Source: Melastoma dodecandrum
Lineage: Eukaryota > Streptophyta > Magnoliopsida > Myrtales > Melastomataceae
NCBI GenBank assembly: GCA_029817715.1
Contig: JARUPY010000165.1
Span: forward strand, 124,001 to 188,000
Length of the DNA: 64,000 bases
Reading direction: 5' to 3'
Positions 1 through 10,365 of this stretch are shown in pieces. The position numbers and the translations under genes were made by a program. The first letter of the stretch is position 1. Every line of letters begins with the position of its first letter. Below the pieces are notes generated by a model, which did not search any database, was not told the origin of the DNA, and was given only the letters and a program-made list of their open reading frames with translations.

Positions 1-1295
1 TGAACAGATTCTCAGTTCTGAGATGAATTATCTTATGTGTAAGACACAAAGATTTATAATGGTTCGGCAAACAATGCCTACGTCCACTCTCCCAACTCTC
101 ACCTCAAGTAGGGCGTATTCACTATGATTGGAATATGAGATTTTATAAATGCACATTTTTGTCAGAAATGTGACTAACAAGTTGCACGTAATCACGTGTC
201 TAACACAATCCGCACGCAACGTATCTGACTCCGGCTTCTCACTGACCCCGTGGCTTGATGGCTACCACCTGCCAAACGTGGCTTAACGGTTACAACCTGC
301 CTTTGTACACAATCTGTGTGACTAACAACCTGCACAAAACAAGATTAGCAACTACAGCACCAACAGTCTGCAGTTACAGAAGACGCTATCTGTCAGCGGT
401 GATCGGCTCGGTGAATGCACAACAGACGCTCTCAGCTTTTGCAACGGTGAAGGCACAAGGATTCTGGTAAGCTTTTTGGTAGAACGACCCTTGGAATCAT
501 TGCTTCACTCTTGCTTATAAGCTTGTCCGTAGAACGAAGTGTCCCAATCAATCCCAACGGCTAGTTGATCAACTTGCGATAATCTCCGTGATCTAATCCT
601 GTGGAAAAACTTCCAAAAGCATAAAGCATTAACCTTAGTCACGTCAGATAATAATAAAACAAAATGATCGCTCAACAAGAGATAATATCTTCTGCTCGGG
701 AGCTGTTTTCTGCGACAGCAGAACGAACACTCTTCTTTATATGAATTTGGCATTGGAATTATAAGTTTCCATAATATGAAAACATTTCCTTCGTAGAATT
801 ATTCTCATCATATAGGGAGATCTTAACTTGATAAGATTGTTGCCAAACATATGATCACGTTAGTTAAGGAAATAAATCTTTCCAAATAAGTCAAGGTCCA
901 AAGATGAACCTAGACGTGATTCCAATAAGGATGTATGAGATAAATATCTGACGTGCTCGCATATAGGACAATCTCCAATAAGGAAATCGTCACTCACAGA
1001 AATATCATTTTGTAAACCATAGCAAGTAATCCAGCAAGGAGAGTTATAGCAACTGTGACACAGATGCTCATCTCTGTAACTGAGATAGTGGACTCGATAG
1101 TAGATCTTGTTCTCAGAACACCATTTTTGATGGCTAGATCATTTCCCCCGTTGAAATACTCCACATAACTCTTTTACGTATTGTACGGATAACAGAGATC
1201 AGCTTCTACACCCGAAGACCTGTTCTTCTGTACACTTAAATAGCACATTAGCAATACATAACCTTTGTCATCATCAAAACCAGATTATATTAACA
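1..1295 (-). mobile_element. Sirevirus-like LTR fragment, cut by window start
   Basis: Around 55-140 it carries a degenerate version of the U5-side block seen at about 6210-6290 in the intact element (a 'ggttcggc' stretch followed by a 'cctacgtccactc' stretch). The right boundary is set by a terminal CA at 1295, followed directly by a poly-purine tract (minus strand) at 1298-1311. That is the expected order LTR end then PPT for an element reading right to left. The last 378 bases (918-1295) recur at 3439-3814. The other end lies outside the window, so full length is unknown. Clearly diverged from the 2112-bp LTRs further right, hence an older or different subfamily. Confidence 0.8.
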
Positions 1296-1980
1296 ATCTC
1301 CCCCTTTTTGATTCTGTCAAAACCATGCTCATCTGGAGAATAATAATTAAAGAGTTTTAACGGTCTTACAGATTTCCTTATTGCGAGGTGGTTGACATAG
1401 AAGCTACTTTCTGTAGTAACTCCCCCTAAATCTAAGCGGATTAATTTCGATCGAAATTATTGCTAGCTCAGACCAGTGATTAGTTCGAAGATGAACTTTC
1501 GAGATTAGTTAATGTTCATTAACCTAATCGTTCAGAGCATTTATATGATTTGATCAAATCAGCGCTCATGATTGCAATAACATGCATTATGGACAGAAGT
1601 ACTATTCTGTCATAGCTCCCCCTGAACAGGTGAGTATTTCTAAGATGAACTTTTAATCAAAGTTTAGAACATCACACAGAAGTAATATTCTGACCCGAAT
1701 ATGAGCAGAGACGATTCTCTAACTCCCCCTAAGTTTAAGCAGTTTTGCTCAAACCCAAGTTGTTCTCAACCAAAAGTTATGGCGAGGAATTTCTCAAAGC
1801 AGAAAATAATTCCGCTGAGACCTGTATTACACTGAGGAAATCTCCTCAGCGTCTTCACGACCTGCAAATAGAGAAACACATGACAAAAAGAAAAAAAATG
1901 CAGAGTCTGTTCCTAAGTCTCACAGAACACCTGTCCTAAAACTAAAAATTCTCCAGGGAGCTACTTCTCCCCCTTTTTGC
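1296..1980 (-). other. multiple poly-purine tracts of a Sirevirus-like element
   Basis: On the minus strand five G-rich tracts of the form (A/T)GGGGGA occur at about 1298-1311, 1418-1430, 1614-1626, 1721-1735 and 1966-1979. The tract next to the LTR is the likely primer for plus-strand DNA synthesis. Repeated PPT copies upstream of the 3' LTR are a known trait of Sireviruses, and the intact element here has the same design at 8129-8263. No convincing protein-coding sequence in this stretch. Confidence 0.7.
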
Positions 1981-2136
1981 ATCATCAAAGAAAGCATATA
2001 TCATAAAACCAAAAACATGTCATCAAACAAGTGTCAATCAAGCCACACAAACAAGCAGGAAAGTCAAAAGAGTTAGTTTTGAAATAACAGATCCAGAGTT
2101 TTCAGTTTTTCAGAAACTAGATTCTGAGGGGACTGG

Positions 2137-3438
2137 TCAGTCACTTTCTTCTGCAGAAGGAGAGGAGGGTGTAGCATCCTTGCCTCTAATATAGGCCGCG
2201 AGATCAGCAAGATCTACCAGCAGCTTTGTAATCCGGGTTTTGATCTCCTTTTGCCGAGCGATGCACTTATCCAATTTGCGTGACTCTTTCGGATTAGCAG
2301 AAGTGGATGCCTCAGAAGCATGCTTCTGTTTGGTATCATGCTTCTTCCACTTGCTGGTGTCAGCCCGAGTCTTATGCTTGGAAGGTGTAGCTACTCTTTT
2401 CCCTTTGGAGGAGGATGGCTCATCCTTACTCCTCTTTGGAACCCATTTTGACTCTGTAAAAACAAACCCCATGTGATCAAGTGTCGTACCGTCAAAGGGT
2501 TCGACATGGACGGTGTCTTCTACACTTCTGGGAGATGTATCACAGGAGTAGATCTGCAGAAGCTTCATAATGACATGGCCATAGGGTAGTCCTTTGTCTG
2601 GCAGAGTTGCACATCTTTCCATGTGCTCAAAGACGAACGAGCCAAGGTTAACAGGAAATCTCTCCAGCAAATGTACCATCATGATGGCGTCTTTTGTGAT
2701 GATACTGTCTGTGCTCCCAGTCCGGGGGTAGAGGCAGTACATAACAGCACGGTGGAGAATGCGCAGTTCCAGAGGCAGCTTCGTGCTCTCCAGGTATATG
2801 CTGGACTTGGTTGGCCTTTTAGCCCCTGTTATCTTTCGATATGCCGATGATTTGGAGATCTCCATGAGCTGGAGCTAAGAGTGGTATCTTGCACTGAGGG
2901 CCAGTCATACATCAAGTAGAGAGAAAACATAGATGTTCCCTTCAATCACCACCTTTATGTACTTGATCAGATTGTTCACTTTGTGGAAGGTGATGTGGCT
3001 ATAGAATTCTCTAACTAAAGAGGCAGAGACAGGGCTTCTGTGCTCACAAAAGTTAACCAGGGAGAGCTAGCAGGAGACTCGGAAAAATCTAACACAGCCT
3101 GGATTTCCTCAGCAGAAACGATATCCCCAATTTCAGGAGTAAAGGTCAGAGTAGTACTCTTCGCTTTTTGTTCTCCTTCTGCGGTGCCTCAGATGGGCGT
3201 TTCTATGACTTTCCTTTCTCCTGTACCGTGACCACGGGAGGGTTCATAGCCTGGTCCTTAACATTAGACGAAGTTGGGGCCAACTTCTGTGTTGGAGGAA
3301 GAGGAGGCAGAGTCTCATTGTAGGGCACGATAACCAGGGGTGGAGACTCAAGGGGAGGGCTTTCGCGCGGAGGGATAGGGACCTCTTCCTCAGCTTGTCC
3401 TTGTGAAGAAATCACCATGTCCTCAATTTCTGGCTTAG
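2137..3438 (-). pseudogene. env-like (plant transposon protein) ORF remnant
   Basis: A 242-codon open stretch at 2137-2865 encodes a protein whose central part aligns with the env-like ORF of the intact element at 8450-9946. Shared landmarks are a short run 'lHraVmyCL.PR.GS.DSi', then 'vhLl...P.NLGS.iF.HM..C', then 'GLPyg.Vi..LL..Y..D.sP'. The tail is a Lys/Ser-rich linker followed by a helical end. A second minus-strand piece at 3203-3438 is Pro/Glu-rich, like the N-terminal linker of such ORFs. The two pieces lie in different frames and stops lie between them, so the gene is dead. These ORFs sit downstream of pol in Sireviruses and resemble the family named 'putative plant transposon protein'; their function is unproven. 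Confidence 0.7.
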
Positions 3439-3814
3439 ATTCCAATAAGGATGTATGAGATAAATATCTCACGTGCTTGCATATAGGACAATCTCCAATA
3501 AGAAAATCGTCACTCATAGAAATACCATTCTGTAAACCATAGCAAGTACTCTAGTAAGGAGAGTTATAGCAACTGTGACACAGATGCTCATCTCTGTAAC
3601 AAAGATAGTGGACTCGATTGTAGATCTTGTCCTCAGAACACCATTTCTGATGGCTAGATCATTTCTCCCGTTGAAGTACTCCACATAACTCTTTTACGAA
3701 TTGTACGGATAACAGAGACCGGCTTCTATACCCGAAGACGTGTTCTTCTGTACACTTAAATAGCACATTAGCAATACATAACCTGTTCATCATCAAAACC
3801 AGATTATATCAACA
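3439..3814 (-). repeat. partial LTR, second copy of 918-1295
   Basis: Near-identical to 918-1295 over its whole length and ends with the same terminal CA. It joins env-like internal sequence directly at 3438/3439. On the minus strand the LTR start therefore runs straight into the env-like region, with the rest of the 5' LTR, gag and pol missing. This fits one large internal deletion of an element that was originally complete. The flank beyond 3814 starts AATAC; the matching TSD would be left of the window. Confidence 0.85.
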
Positions 3815-3907
3815 AATACCCCTCTTGCGCTCCCCATCTGTCACTCATCCCATCTTCGACTCCCCCATTTACAACATTCCAAGCACAACCTTACTGATCT
3901 TTTGACA

Positions 3908-4138
3908 ATGGCGAAGGATCTTGGAGGGCTGACTGGTGTTCGTGAACGACAGGAGATGCTGCTTCGTGGCCGCATGTACAAGGATGAGGCTGAGAGGACG
4001 AGGCGTTTCGGGATATTCAAGAGTAATGTCGAGTTCATCCAGTCGTTCAACAGGGATGGGGACACGTCCTACAGTCTGGGCATCAGTAAGTTCGGCGACA
4101 TGACCGTCGAGATATTTAGCATTGGTTCACCTATCTAA
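3908..4138 (+). pseudogene. papain-like cysteine protease, propeptide fragment
   Basis: The reading frame from the ATG at 3908 gives an inhibitor I29 (cathepsin propeptide) domain. It has the ERFNIN pattern E-R-F-N-I-N within 'RRFGIFKSNVEFIQSFN', followed by the 'YSLGISKFGDMT' motif that matches the family's 'Y.LGiN.FaDlT'. The usual Trp in the 'HE.WM..YGR.Y' start of the domain is replaced. After 'FGDMTVEIF' the frame hits a stop. About 15-60 bases later a second 'agtaagttcgccgagatga' copy of the FGDMT-coding motif appears, so a small local duplication broke the gene. No signal peptide is visible upstream because retroelement sequence ends at 3814. Related to plant senescence-type (SAG39/SAG12-like) proteases; non-functional as it stands. 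Confidence 0.8.
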
Positions 4139-4662
4139 AATAGTCAATCTCAGTAAGTTCGCCGAGATGAGAACCTGGCATTGCGCGTTGTTGCCTCGGT
4201 GATTTAACCTCTAAGGTGAGTGCCATGGTGATAACCGGGTGAGTATCTTGAACTATAGGGAAAATATATTTATTTAATTTGATAGCCGTGGTGAGGTGAG
4301 ATATTTATTTAATTTGATATACATGTAAATAAGTAAATAAATAATTTGATATATTTATTTATAAGTTGATATTTTGAAGTATAGAGGAAATATATTTGTC
4401 TACATTTTTATGAATCTTGTATGGATCAGGAAGACACGTATATATTAGACTATATTTAGATGAAACTTTGGAAAAAGGCGAACTTACATTAGTGAAGAAA
4501 TTACACGTATACAAGTATTTGCATGTCTTTCCTTAATCTGATTAATATGGAAACAATATTGAAGAAACATATGTTTGAAGTCGGAAATGTTTATTTCTGT
4601 TAAGAAATTATATGAACCAAAACCTTTTGATCTCACGCACGAAAGAACTTCCCAAGAATTAG
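4139..4662. other. AT-rich intergenic stretch
   Basis: Contains runs of 'tatttatttaatttgatat' variants around 4270-4385 that look like a decayed simple repeat. No coding sequence supported. Confidence 0.5.
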
Positions 4663-4675
4663 CATTCAGCCTCCT

Positions 4676-4685
4676 CTATATAAAG
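4676..4685 (+). promoter_or_regulatory. TATA box (ctatataaag)
   Basis: A textbook plant TATA element lies about 75-80 bases before an ATG pair at 4754 and 4763, with a C/A-rich leader-like stretch in between ('attcaagcacagcgg'). Spacing suits a short 5' UTR for the small ORF at 4763-4872. Activity is inferred only. Confidence 0.45.
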
Positions 4686-4762
4686 ACGAAGGCACTGCGA
4701 TCACTTCCCATCTTATTCAAGCACAGCGGAGCTGCCATCCATCCACACGCCACATGCCGGAG

Positions 4763-4872
4763 ATGTCGAATCCGGATGCGGGATCGGTGTGGTTATTTTG
4801 GTATGGCCCGTCATCATAATGCTGGTGATCGCGGGCGTGGTCGCCATCGTTCTACTGCATCACAAGTTTTAG
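4763..4872 (+). pseudogene. possible frameshifted small membrane peptide
   Basis: From the ATG at 4763 the frame reads 'MSNPDAGSVWLFWYGP' and soon stops. Immediately after, a second frame encodes 'VIIMLVIAGVVAIVLLHHKF' and ends with TAG at 4870-4872. That second stretch is a typical transmembrane helix of about 16 residues followed by basic residues. The two pieces abut, so a single one-base indel near 4810 would explain the break. I do not recognise the family. The upstream TATA box and short leader support a former gene. It may also be chance, because the peptide is short. Confidence 0.35.
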
Positions 4873-5290
4873 CCTTCATGTTTTGCGACTAGGAGAAATA
4901 AGTGGGCATGCGCCCAGATTGTAAGAAATAATGGATTCTCTTACACTAGTATTTCTTTAAAGTTTTTTTTTTGTCTCTGGATTCAATTTGCATCGTAGAA
5001 GCGACAATCGAAATTTGAACTGGTTTGTCGAGTCGTTCTCGGGATATTCTTAGCTTGCTGCGATAGAACTCTTTCTCTTTTTGGAGAGAAGAAACCAAAA
5101 GGAAAAGAAACATTCTGCATACCCCGAAGATATTGCACAATCCAAAAAAGTCAATGGGTGAGATTAAGATTAAGATTAAGGGTAATTAAGCTATGCCAAA
5201 TATAATAAAACCCAACTTGAAGATTGTCTCATCCCCTTAAATAATCAATAATAAGATTAGGCCCATTTTCAATTTTTGTTGATATCTCAG
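4873..5290. other. intergenic, nothing recognised
   Basis: AT-rich sequence with a poly-T run near 4964 and a tandem 'attaag' motif near 5163-5185. No supported gene. Confidence 0.5.
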
Positions 5291-5297
5291 CTCGTCG

Positions 5298-5466
5298 GAG
5301 TTCACGTCTTACTCGGGGGGATTTTCTCCGGACCCTCCGGTACCGATCTGGATCATGGGGTCACAGTTGTCCGATGGGACCAAATACTGGTTGGTGAAGA
5401 ACTCATGGGGGCAATCTTGGGGAGAGGGCGGATACATCAGGATGAAGAGGGATGTGGCTGCCGGTG
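5298..5466 (+). pseudogene. papain-like cysteine protease, C-terminal fragment
   Basis: Three short frames together cover the end of the peptidase C1 domain. 5298-5320 gives 'EFTSYSGG'. A different frame from 5321 gives '[17 protein letters not shown]', with the catalytic His codon at 5354-5356. A third from 5370 gives '[20 protein letters not shown]', with the catalytic-site Asn codon at 5400-5402, then '[12 protein letters not shown]'. The family's disulfide Cys in 'GPCGT' is Ser here. Two frameshifts and loss of the segment with the catalytic Cys make this a pseudogene. It is probably the other end of the gene whose propeptide is at 3908-4138. A 'ggatacatcagga' motif repeats three times at its end. 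Confidence 0.85.
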
Positions 5467-5479
5467 TAATACATCAGGA

Positions 5480-6010
5480 TACATCCGGATACATCAGGAT
5501 ATGAAAGCTTCACATCCCACGGCATAACTCGATGGATTTGCGAATTCAATATGTTTCTCCGATGGGCCCTACGTCATATGTAAAACCATTGAGGGTGTTT
5601 AAATGTTTTCAAGCTAACAAAGAATGTCTAAAACAAATGGCCATGCCCATGGAAACAGAAAGAGTCCTGCAAAACATTCCTTCGATAATAACCAACATTG
5701 GGTGAAAAGTGGCAAGTGTCTTGGATTCCTTCGCTTAAGGAGTTCTCGGGTTAAGATATTGTCATGTCCATCCGTAACATTGCAGGTCAGCTGACTCTCA
5801 CCTCTGTGACGCCCATTTGACTGATATTTTGGCAGGTCAACGACGTCGTTGACCGACATGATCGCTTGTCCGAGGAGCCATAATGGCCCCATTGACCTCA
5901 TTTTCATTCCAAAACTCCATACACACCTTCTTTGATAATCTAAGCATCATTTAGGGCAGTCCATGATGTATAATTCCAATTGTCATGGCAGCGAAAATTT
6001 ATAAGAAAAT
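5480..6010. other. intergenic, nothing recognised
   Basis: No ORF with recognisable domains on either strand. The stretch ends at the insertion point of the large tandem retrotransposon. Confidence 0.5.
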
Positions 6011-6015
6011 GAAAA
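6011..6015. repeat. target-site duplication, left copy (GAAAA)
   Basis: GAAAA sits directly before the TG that opens the first LTR and is repeated at 24568-24572 directly after the CA that closes the third LTR. Five bases is the normal copia duplication length. Confidence 0.9.
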
Positions 6016-8127
6016 TGTTGGATCGTTCAGGAACACTAAGAGGGGGGTGAATTAGTGTTTATAACTTTTTCGCCATTTCTCAGTGTCAGCGGAAGCGTAC
6101 TGTATCACAGCAGAACGTTTCTCAGAATGAGAACTGCTTTGCTGTAACCGTTACGACTTAATCGTTGGATTCTCGTACTAGTGTTTACGCGATCGTAAGG
6201 GACACAGTAGTTTATAGTGGTTCGGCCTTAATCGACCTACGTCCACTTTCCACCGTAGAGGTGATTCCACTATTTGAAAATAATGGGTGCAAAGAGCCCT
6301 TGCACTAGGCGTAACTTTTTCTCACAAAGTGAGATTTAGAATCCAGTACAACAGATGATCACTCCTGGCAACGGTCAGCTCCTCACACAGTGGACGTCTG
6401 ATCGTGTCCAGCAGAATGATGCTCACGCTCAGCAGTTGATTGCTCAAAGGATTCGCACACAGCTCGTTGTCGCTTAATATAAACCTGACTATCAAAGCAG
6501 AGAGACAACGTTGTGTTAGTATATAAATCCTCACAGATAATTCCTTACAGTGAAGAATGGCTTCTCAGAGAGCAGCCCGTTTCTGCTTCACAGCGAAGGA
6601 ATGCTTCGGCACTTGTTTGCTCAGAAGAGGATTTCCACAAAGATTTCGTCCCTTCTCCGGATGATCCTGTCTATAAGCGCAAGAGAGACAACCACAAAGT
6701 TGATCAAATAGATCACCACAAAGATCACTAAGAGAAGAACCACAAAGATCACAAAGAAAACCACAAAGCCACTTAGAAGGTATCCGTCCTACACTCAGTT
6801 CGGACGTGCATGGTTACCACAGCCATGACTCACTGCACTGCACACCCAGTGCCTAGGGTGGAATTTTCCGATCCGTTGGCTTCCACGCAACCTGCTTTAC
6901 TAACCCTCTGTATCAGGCGTTCAAGACTACTGCACAGCACCCCTGTGCTCGGGAGGAACTCTTTCCAGTCTGGCGGCGTTCCCAACTCCTGCTCTACCCT
7001 GCAGGCACGAGACTTCTGGCGCGCACCCGCAAGTGCGTGTCTAACTGCTCAAACTCCGTAGGCTCGAGACTTCCCTGCGAAAAGACACGACAAGAACGGC
7101 TTCTTGCCGATGGGTCAGCAACCGGTTACTGTAATCAGCACAGGTATTCACCTAGCTTCCCTCAGACGATTCGCCGGCTGCTCGTTGAACGCACGAGGAC
7201 ACCTAGTCCCTTTCACGACGATCAAGGAATCTGAACTCAGCCCCTTGACACCCTCGCACGCAGTTTGCGAGCAATAAGAACCAGGAGACACTTAGCACCT
7301 TCCGCTCTCCGTCGACCACTTAGACCACTCAGACCACTCAGCCACTCAGCCCACTTAGAAATCGTTCGAAAATGTTATGAGATTATGTGAGGGTCGTTTG
7401 GTATAAAAAGGAACGAAACAAATAATCGGTTTTCTAAAAACGAATAATTTGTTTCCTAAAATCAGAATACAGGAAGCTGTAATCGTGGATCAGCAACAGG
7501 ATGCTCAACGGTCATAATGACCAAGAAGGGAAGGAAATCTTTGCTGATATTCCTTGCACGTATAATCTTATCAGATTAAATAATGATTATCAGAATCAGA
7601 TAATATATTTAATCATTAAATATAATTAGACTGCAATAAGCAAATCTGGAATAATAATTATTCTTTCATCAGTGCAGTAACGCAGAATAGTTTTGCTGTA
7701 ATGCAGCAAGGTCTTTCTTAAGTGTAACGACACATTGCTTAGGTTGCAGCGTAACATTGCTGCAGGATAACATTGCTGCAGGATATCCAAGAAATATTTT
7801 GTTTCCAAAATTAAACTTGGAAAGCTAATCTCGCAATATTTAAATGCCTAAACATTTATAATGAGATCATTAAGCTAGATTAAATGAACTTGGACACTCA
7901 GACGAATATTCTGAATTAGCCCAATATAAAATGTGAATATTAGAAAATATGTTTCCATATTTTCAATGTTTGTGCGTAAAATCACAGTAACATTTTACTG
8001 TAACGCAGCAAACTGTAATTGTTGCTTGCTGTGATTCAGCAACACATTTCTCAAGCTCATCACTAAGAATAAGCGAAGTGTTTCAGCGACTAGCTTCTCA
8101 AGCTCATCATCAAAACCAGGACAAACA
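6016..8127 (-). repeat. LTR 1 (3' LTR of the tandem in element sense)
   Basis: 2112 bp, TG...CA. I count about 11 substitutions against LTR 2 and roughly 28 against LTR 3 by eye. It contains a short A/C-rich patch of 'accacaaagatcac' repeats (about 6710-6775) and a 'gaccactcag' tandem patch (about 7312-7360). Small ORFs inside it on either strand are not supported as genes. Confidence 0.95.
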
Positions 8128-8128
8128 T

Positions 8129-8263
8129 TCTCCCCCTTTTTGATGATGACAAAACACGAAGTGCATAGAGAAAATATTATAGAGCTTGAAACACAACCTC
8201 AACTCCCCCTAAAATTAAGCAAGCTCCCCCTGAGAGTAAGCAACACATTTCTCCCCCTTTTTG
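8129..8263 (-). other. four poly-purine tracts, internal unit 1
   Basis: On the minus strand G-rich tracts lie at 8129-8142, 8201-8214, 8223-8232 and 8250-8263. The one at 8129-8142 abuts the LTR and is the expected plus-strand primer. The outermost two share the 'caaaaagggggag' form. The same four recur in unit 2 at about 17278-17412. Confidence 0.8.
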
Positions 8264-8449
8264 TCATATCAAAAAGAAATGGAGGATAAAATTCAAGCTG
8301 CGTATTTACTTGTGCTGTAAAAATTTGCAAAGCACCCAAACAAAGTCAAACAGTTTGAAGACATCCAAAAGAAACATAGTGGAGAGATACTCAATCCACT
8401 TCAAAGTTATTCAAAAGAAACATTTCAAACCACAACAAGAAGAGTCATC

Positions 8450-10143
8450 TCAATCCTCGTGCGGGAGTTCCTTAACAACAGCCATCATCTCCTCAGTCAT
8501 TTTCTCCAGCCTTGTCAACCTTTCCCCAAAGCCGTCCATCCTTTCCAGGAGACAACGCCTGGTGAAGTTGATCTCATCACAGATTGTTGCCATGAGCTTG
8601 GAGTAAGAGACATCAGCCTGTGCACCAGTGGTGGTCTTCTCGCGTTTAACATGCCTATGCTTTTCAGCAGGAGCAGCTTTCCCGCGTACAGAAGCAGCGA
8701 TCTCTCGCTTGGAAGGCTTCTTAACGAAAGTGCCATCAACAAACTGATAGCCCATGCTTTCAACGGAGGCAGCTCCAATAACCTGAGTTGTCCAGGTGTC
8801 CATTTTGTTCAGAGGAGTAGCATCAAGATCATAATGCTTCAGGAGAGCTGTGATCACATTCGTGAAAGGGAGACCCCTATTCTCATCCTTAATGCATGAA
8901 GCCATATGGCTGAAGATGATACTTCCAAGATTTCCAGGAATGCCCTTCTTAAGATGGACCAGCAAGTTCCAATCACGAGGCATAACAGAATCAACACTCC
9001 CAACCCTTGGTGCCAAACAAGACATCACCACTTTGTGCAGCATTCTGTTGCTGAAGCTCAAAGAGGTGTTCTGTAGATAGCCAGAGGGTGTGATAGGGAC
9101 TCCGTCATTGATGAGCTGATAGGCTTCCAACTTGCCTTCATTGATAACTCTCAGATTGTTGACAAGATTTGCATTAAAAATGCGACATATGTCAAAGACA
9201 GAGTAAACAAGCACTTTTCCATCAACGATGGCCATAATGAACTTGATATTCGAATCCTCCTTGTAAAAAGTCAGATTCTCATAGAATTGTTTCACCTTAG
9301 AGATAGACCCTATCTCATTGAACTCACAGAAGGTTTTCCAACTAAGCCGATCAAACAAGTCAGCAATGGTCACCTGATGAGCAGTAAGCCAATCAAAGTC
9401 TACTCTCTTACAAGCAGTAACATTCCTTGTTTCCAAATTTCTATTTGGCATCAAGTCATCAGCAAGAATGCGATTCAGTTCAGCCATGGAGACATATTGA
9501 TCAATCTCAGGCAAGAAGACATCAGAGTCTGTAGCAAGCTTTTGCTTTTTGGATCCAGAGGGATCAGTTTTCGGAGTACCTGGTAAGGAACGCTTTCCTC
9601 TGGTACGAGAAGAAACACCTGGGAAATAAGAGTGTGCTTTCTCAGGGAGATGGACATCAGTAACTTCAATCTCATCCCCAGCATCCTCAGAGAGATCCTT
9701 CTCCTTAGGCAACTCTGTCTCCTCATCCTGAGACATATCCTTGTTGCTCGAAGTTTGGTCACCCTCAAAGATAGCATCCACCTTAGTAGGTGAGGAGTCA
9801 TCCTTTTCAGGAGTTCTTTGATTTTCTTCCAAAAGTCCTCCTTCCGATTTTTCAACATCAGGGAGAGTTTCCTCATCCACCGATTTTTCAGACATAGTAG
9901 CATCGGCCTTTGTCGGAGAAACTTTGTCAGAGGTGCTGACCTTCAAGCCAGCGGAGGGACCCTTGGAGACTTTGACAGGAGTTGTCTTAGCCTTACCAGC
10001 GGTGCCGGAGCAACGGGCGTCTCCCCCTAAGAAACAGGGGGTTGTTCCTCAAAACGAGAAACCTTGGAAGTTGCGACCACAACCTTGGACCGTTTCTTGG
10101 GGGTTGCCTTCCCCTTGGCGGACATTGCCGATTTTGGTGCCAT
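8450..10143 (-). pseudogene. env-like ORF downstream of pol, unit 1
   Basis: A 498-codon open frame (8450-9946) follows pol on the same strand. Its N-terminal third is Glu/Asp/Lys/Ser-rich and disordered-looking. The middle (about residues 170-390) contains the 'putative plant transposon protein' type domain, with 'FYENLTFYKED', 'VDGKVLVYSVFDICRIFN' and 'GLPFTNVITALLKHY'. The last 60 residues are helical and charged. The natural start is probably the ATG at 10143 ('MAPKSAMSAKGKATPKK'), which is in another frame; a frameshift between about 9950 and 10020 separates them in both units. Unit 1 also has a TAG at about 10027-10029 in the N-terminal frame that unit 2 lacks. I see no clear signal peptide or membrane segment, so an envelope role is not supported. 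An intron instead of a frameshift is possible. Confidence 0.75.
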
Positions 10144-10365
10144 GGTTGATGGGAATCGAGAGATTTTAGGGTTTTGAGAGAAAAATGGGTAAGAATGAGG
10201 AGGTTTCGATTTGTTGTTTAAAAAGAAAGGAGCGGTTTATGCATTTGGAATTTTTTTTTTTTTAATTTTAGAAAGTGGAGAATATGGAGGAGATGGTATG
10301 TAAATCACCAAATTTAGGCAACAAATAATTCTCTACCAAGAGAGAAGATATTCTTACGTTTTATC
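10144..10365. other. pol to env-like spacer, unit 1
   Basis: About 220 bases between the pol stop and the probable env-like start, with a poly-T run near 10251-10262. It could hold a leader or splice acceptor for the env-like ORF; nothing decisive is visible. Confidence 0.5.

Noticed and set aside
6513..6731. 72-codon ORF present in all three LTRs (also 15662 and 22953)
   Set aside because: Conserved only because the LTRs are near-identical; opposite to element sense and low-complexity at its end.
7312..7360. short regular repeat in LTR 1 that could suggest a CRISPR-like array
   Set aside because: Simple 10-bp tandem 'gaccactcag' without spacers, inside a plant LTR and repeated in all three LTRs.
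9475..9903. 142-codon minus-strand ORF (and its copy at 18624-19052)
   Set aside because: Alternative frame within the env-like ORF; Arg/Leu-rich composition typical of a shadow.
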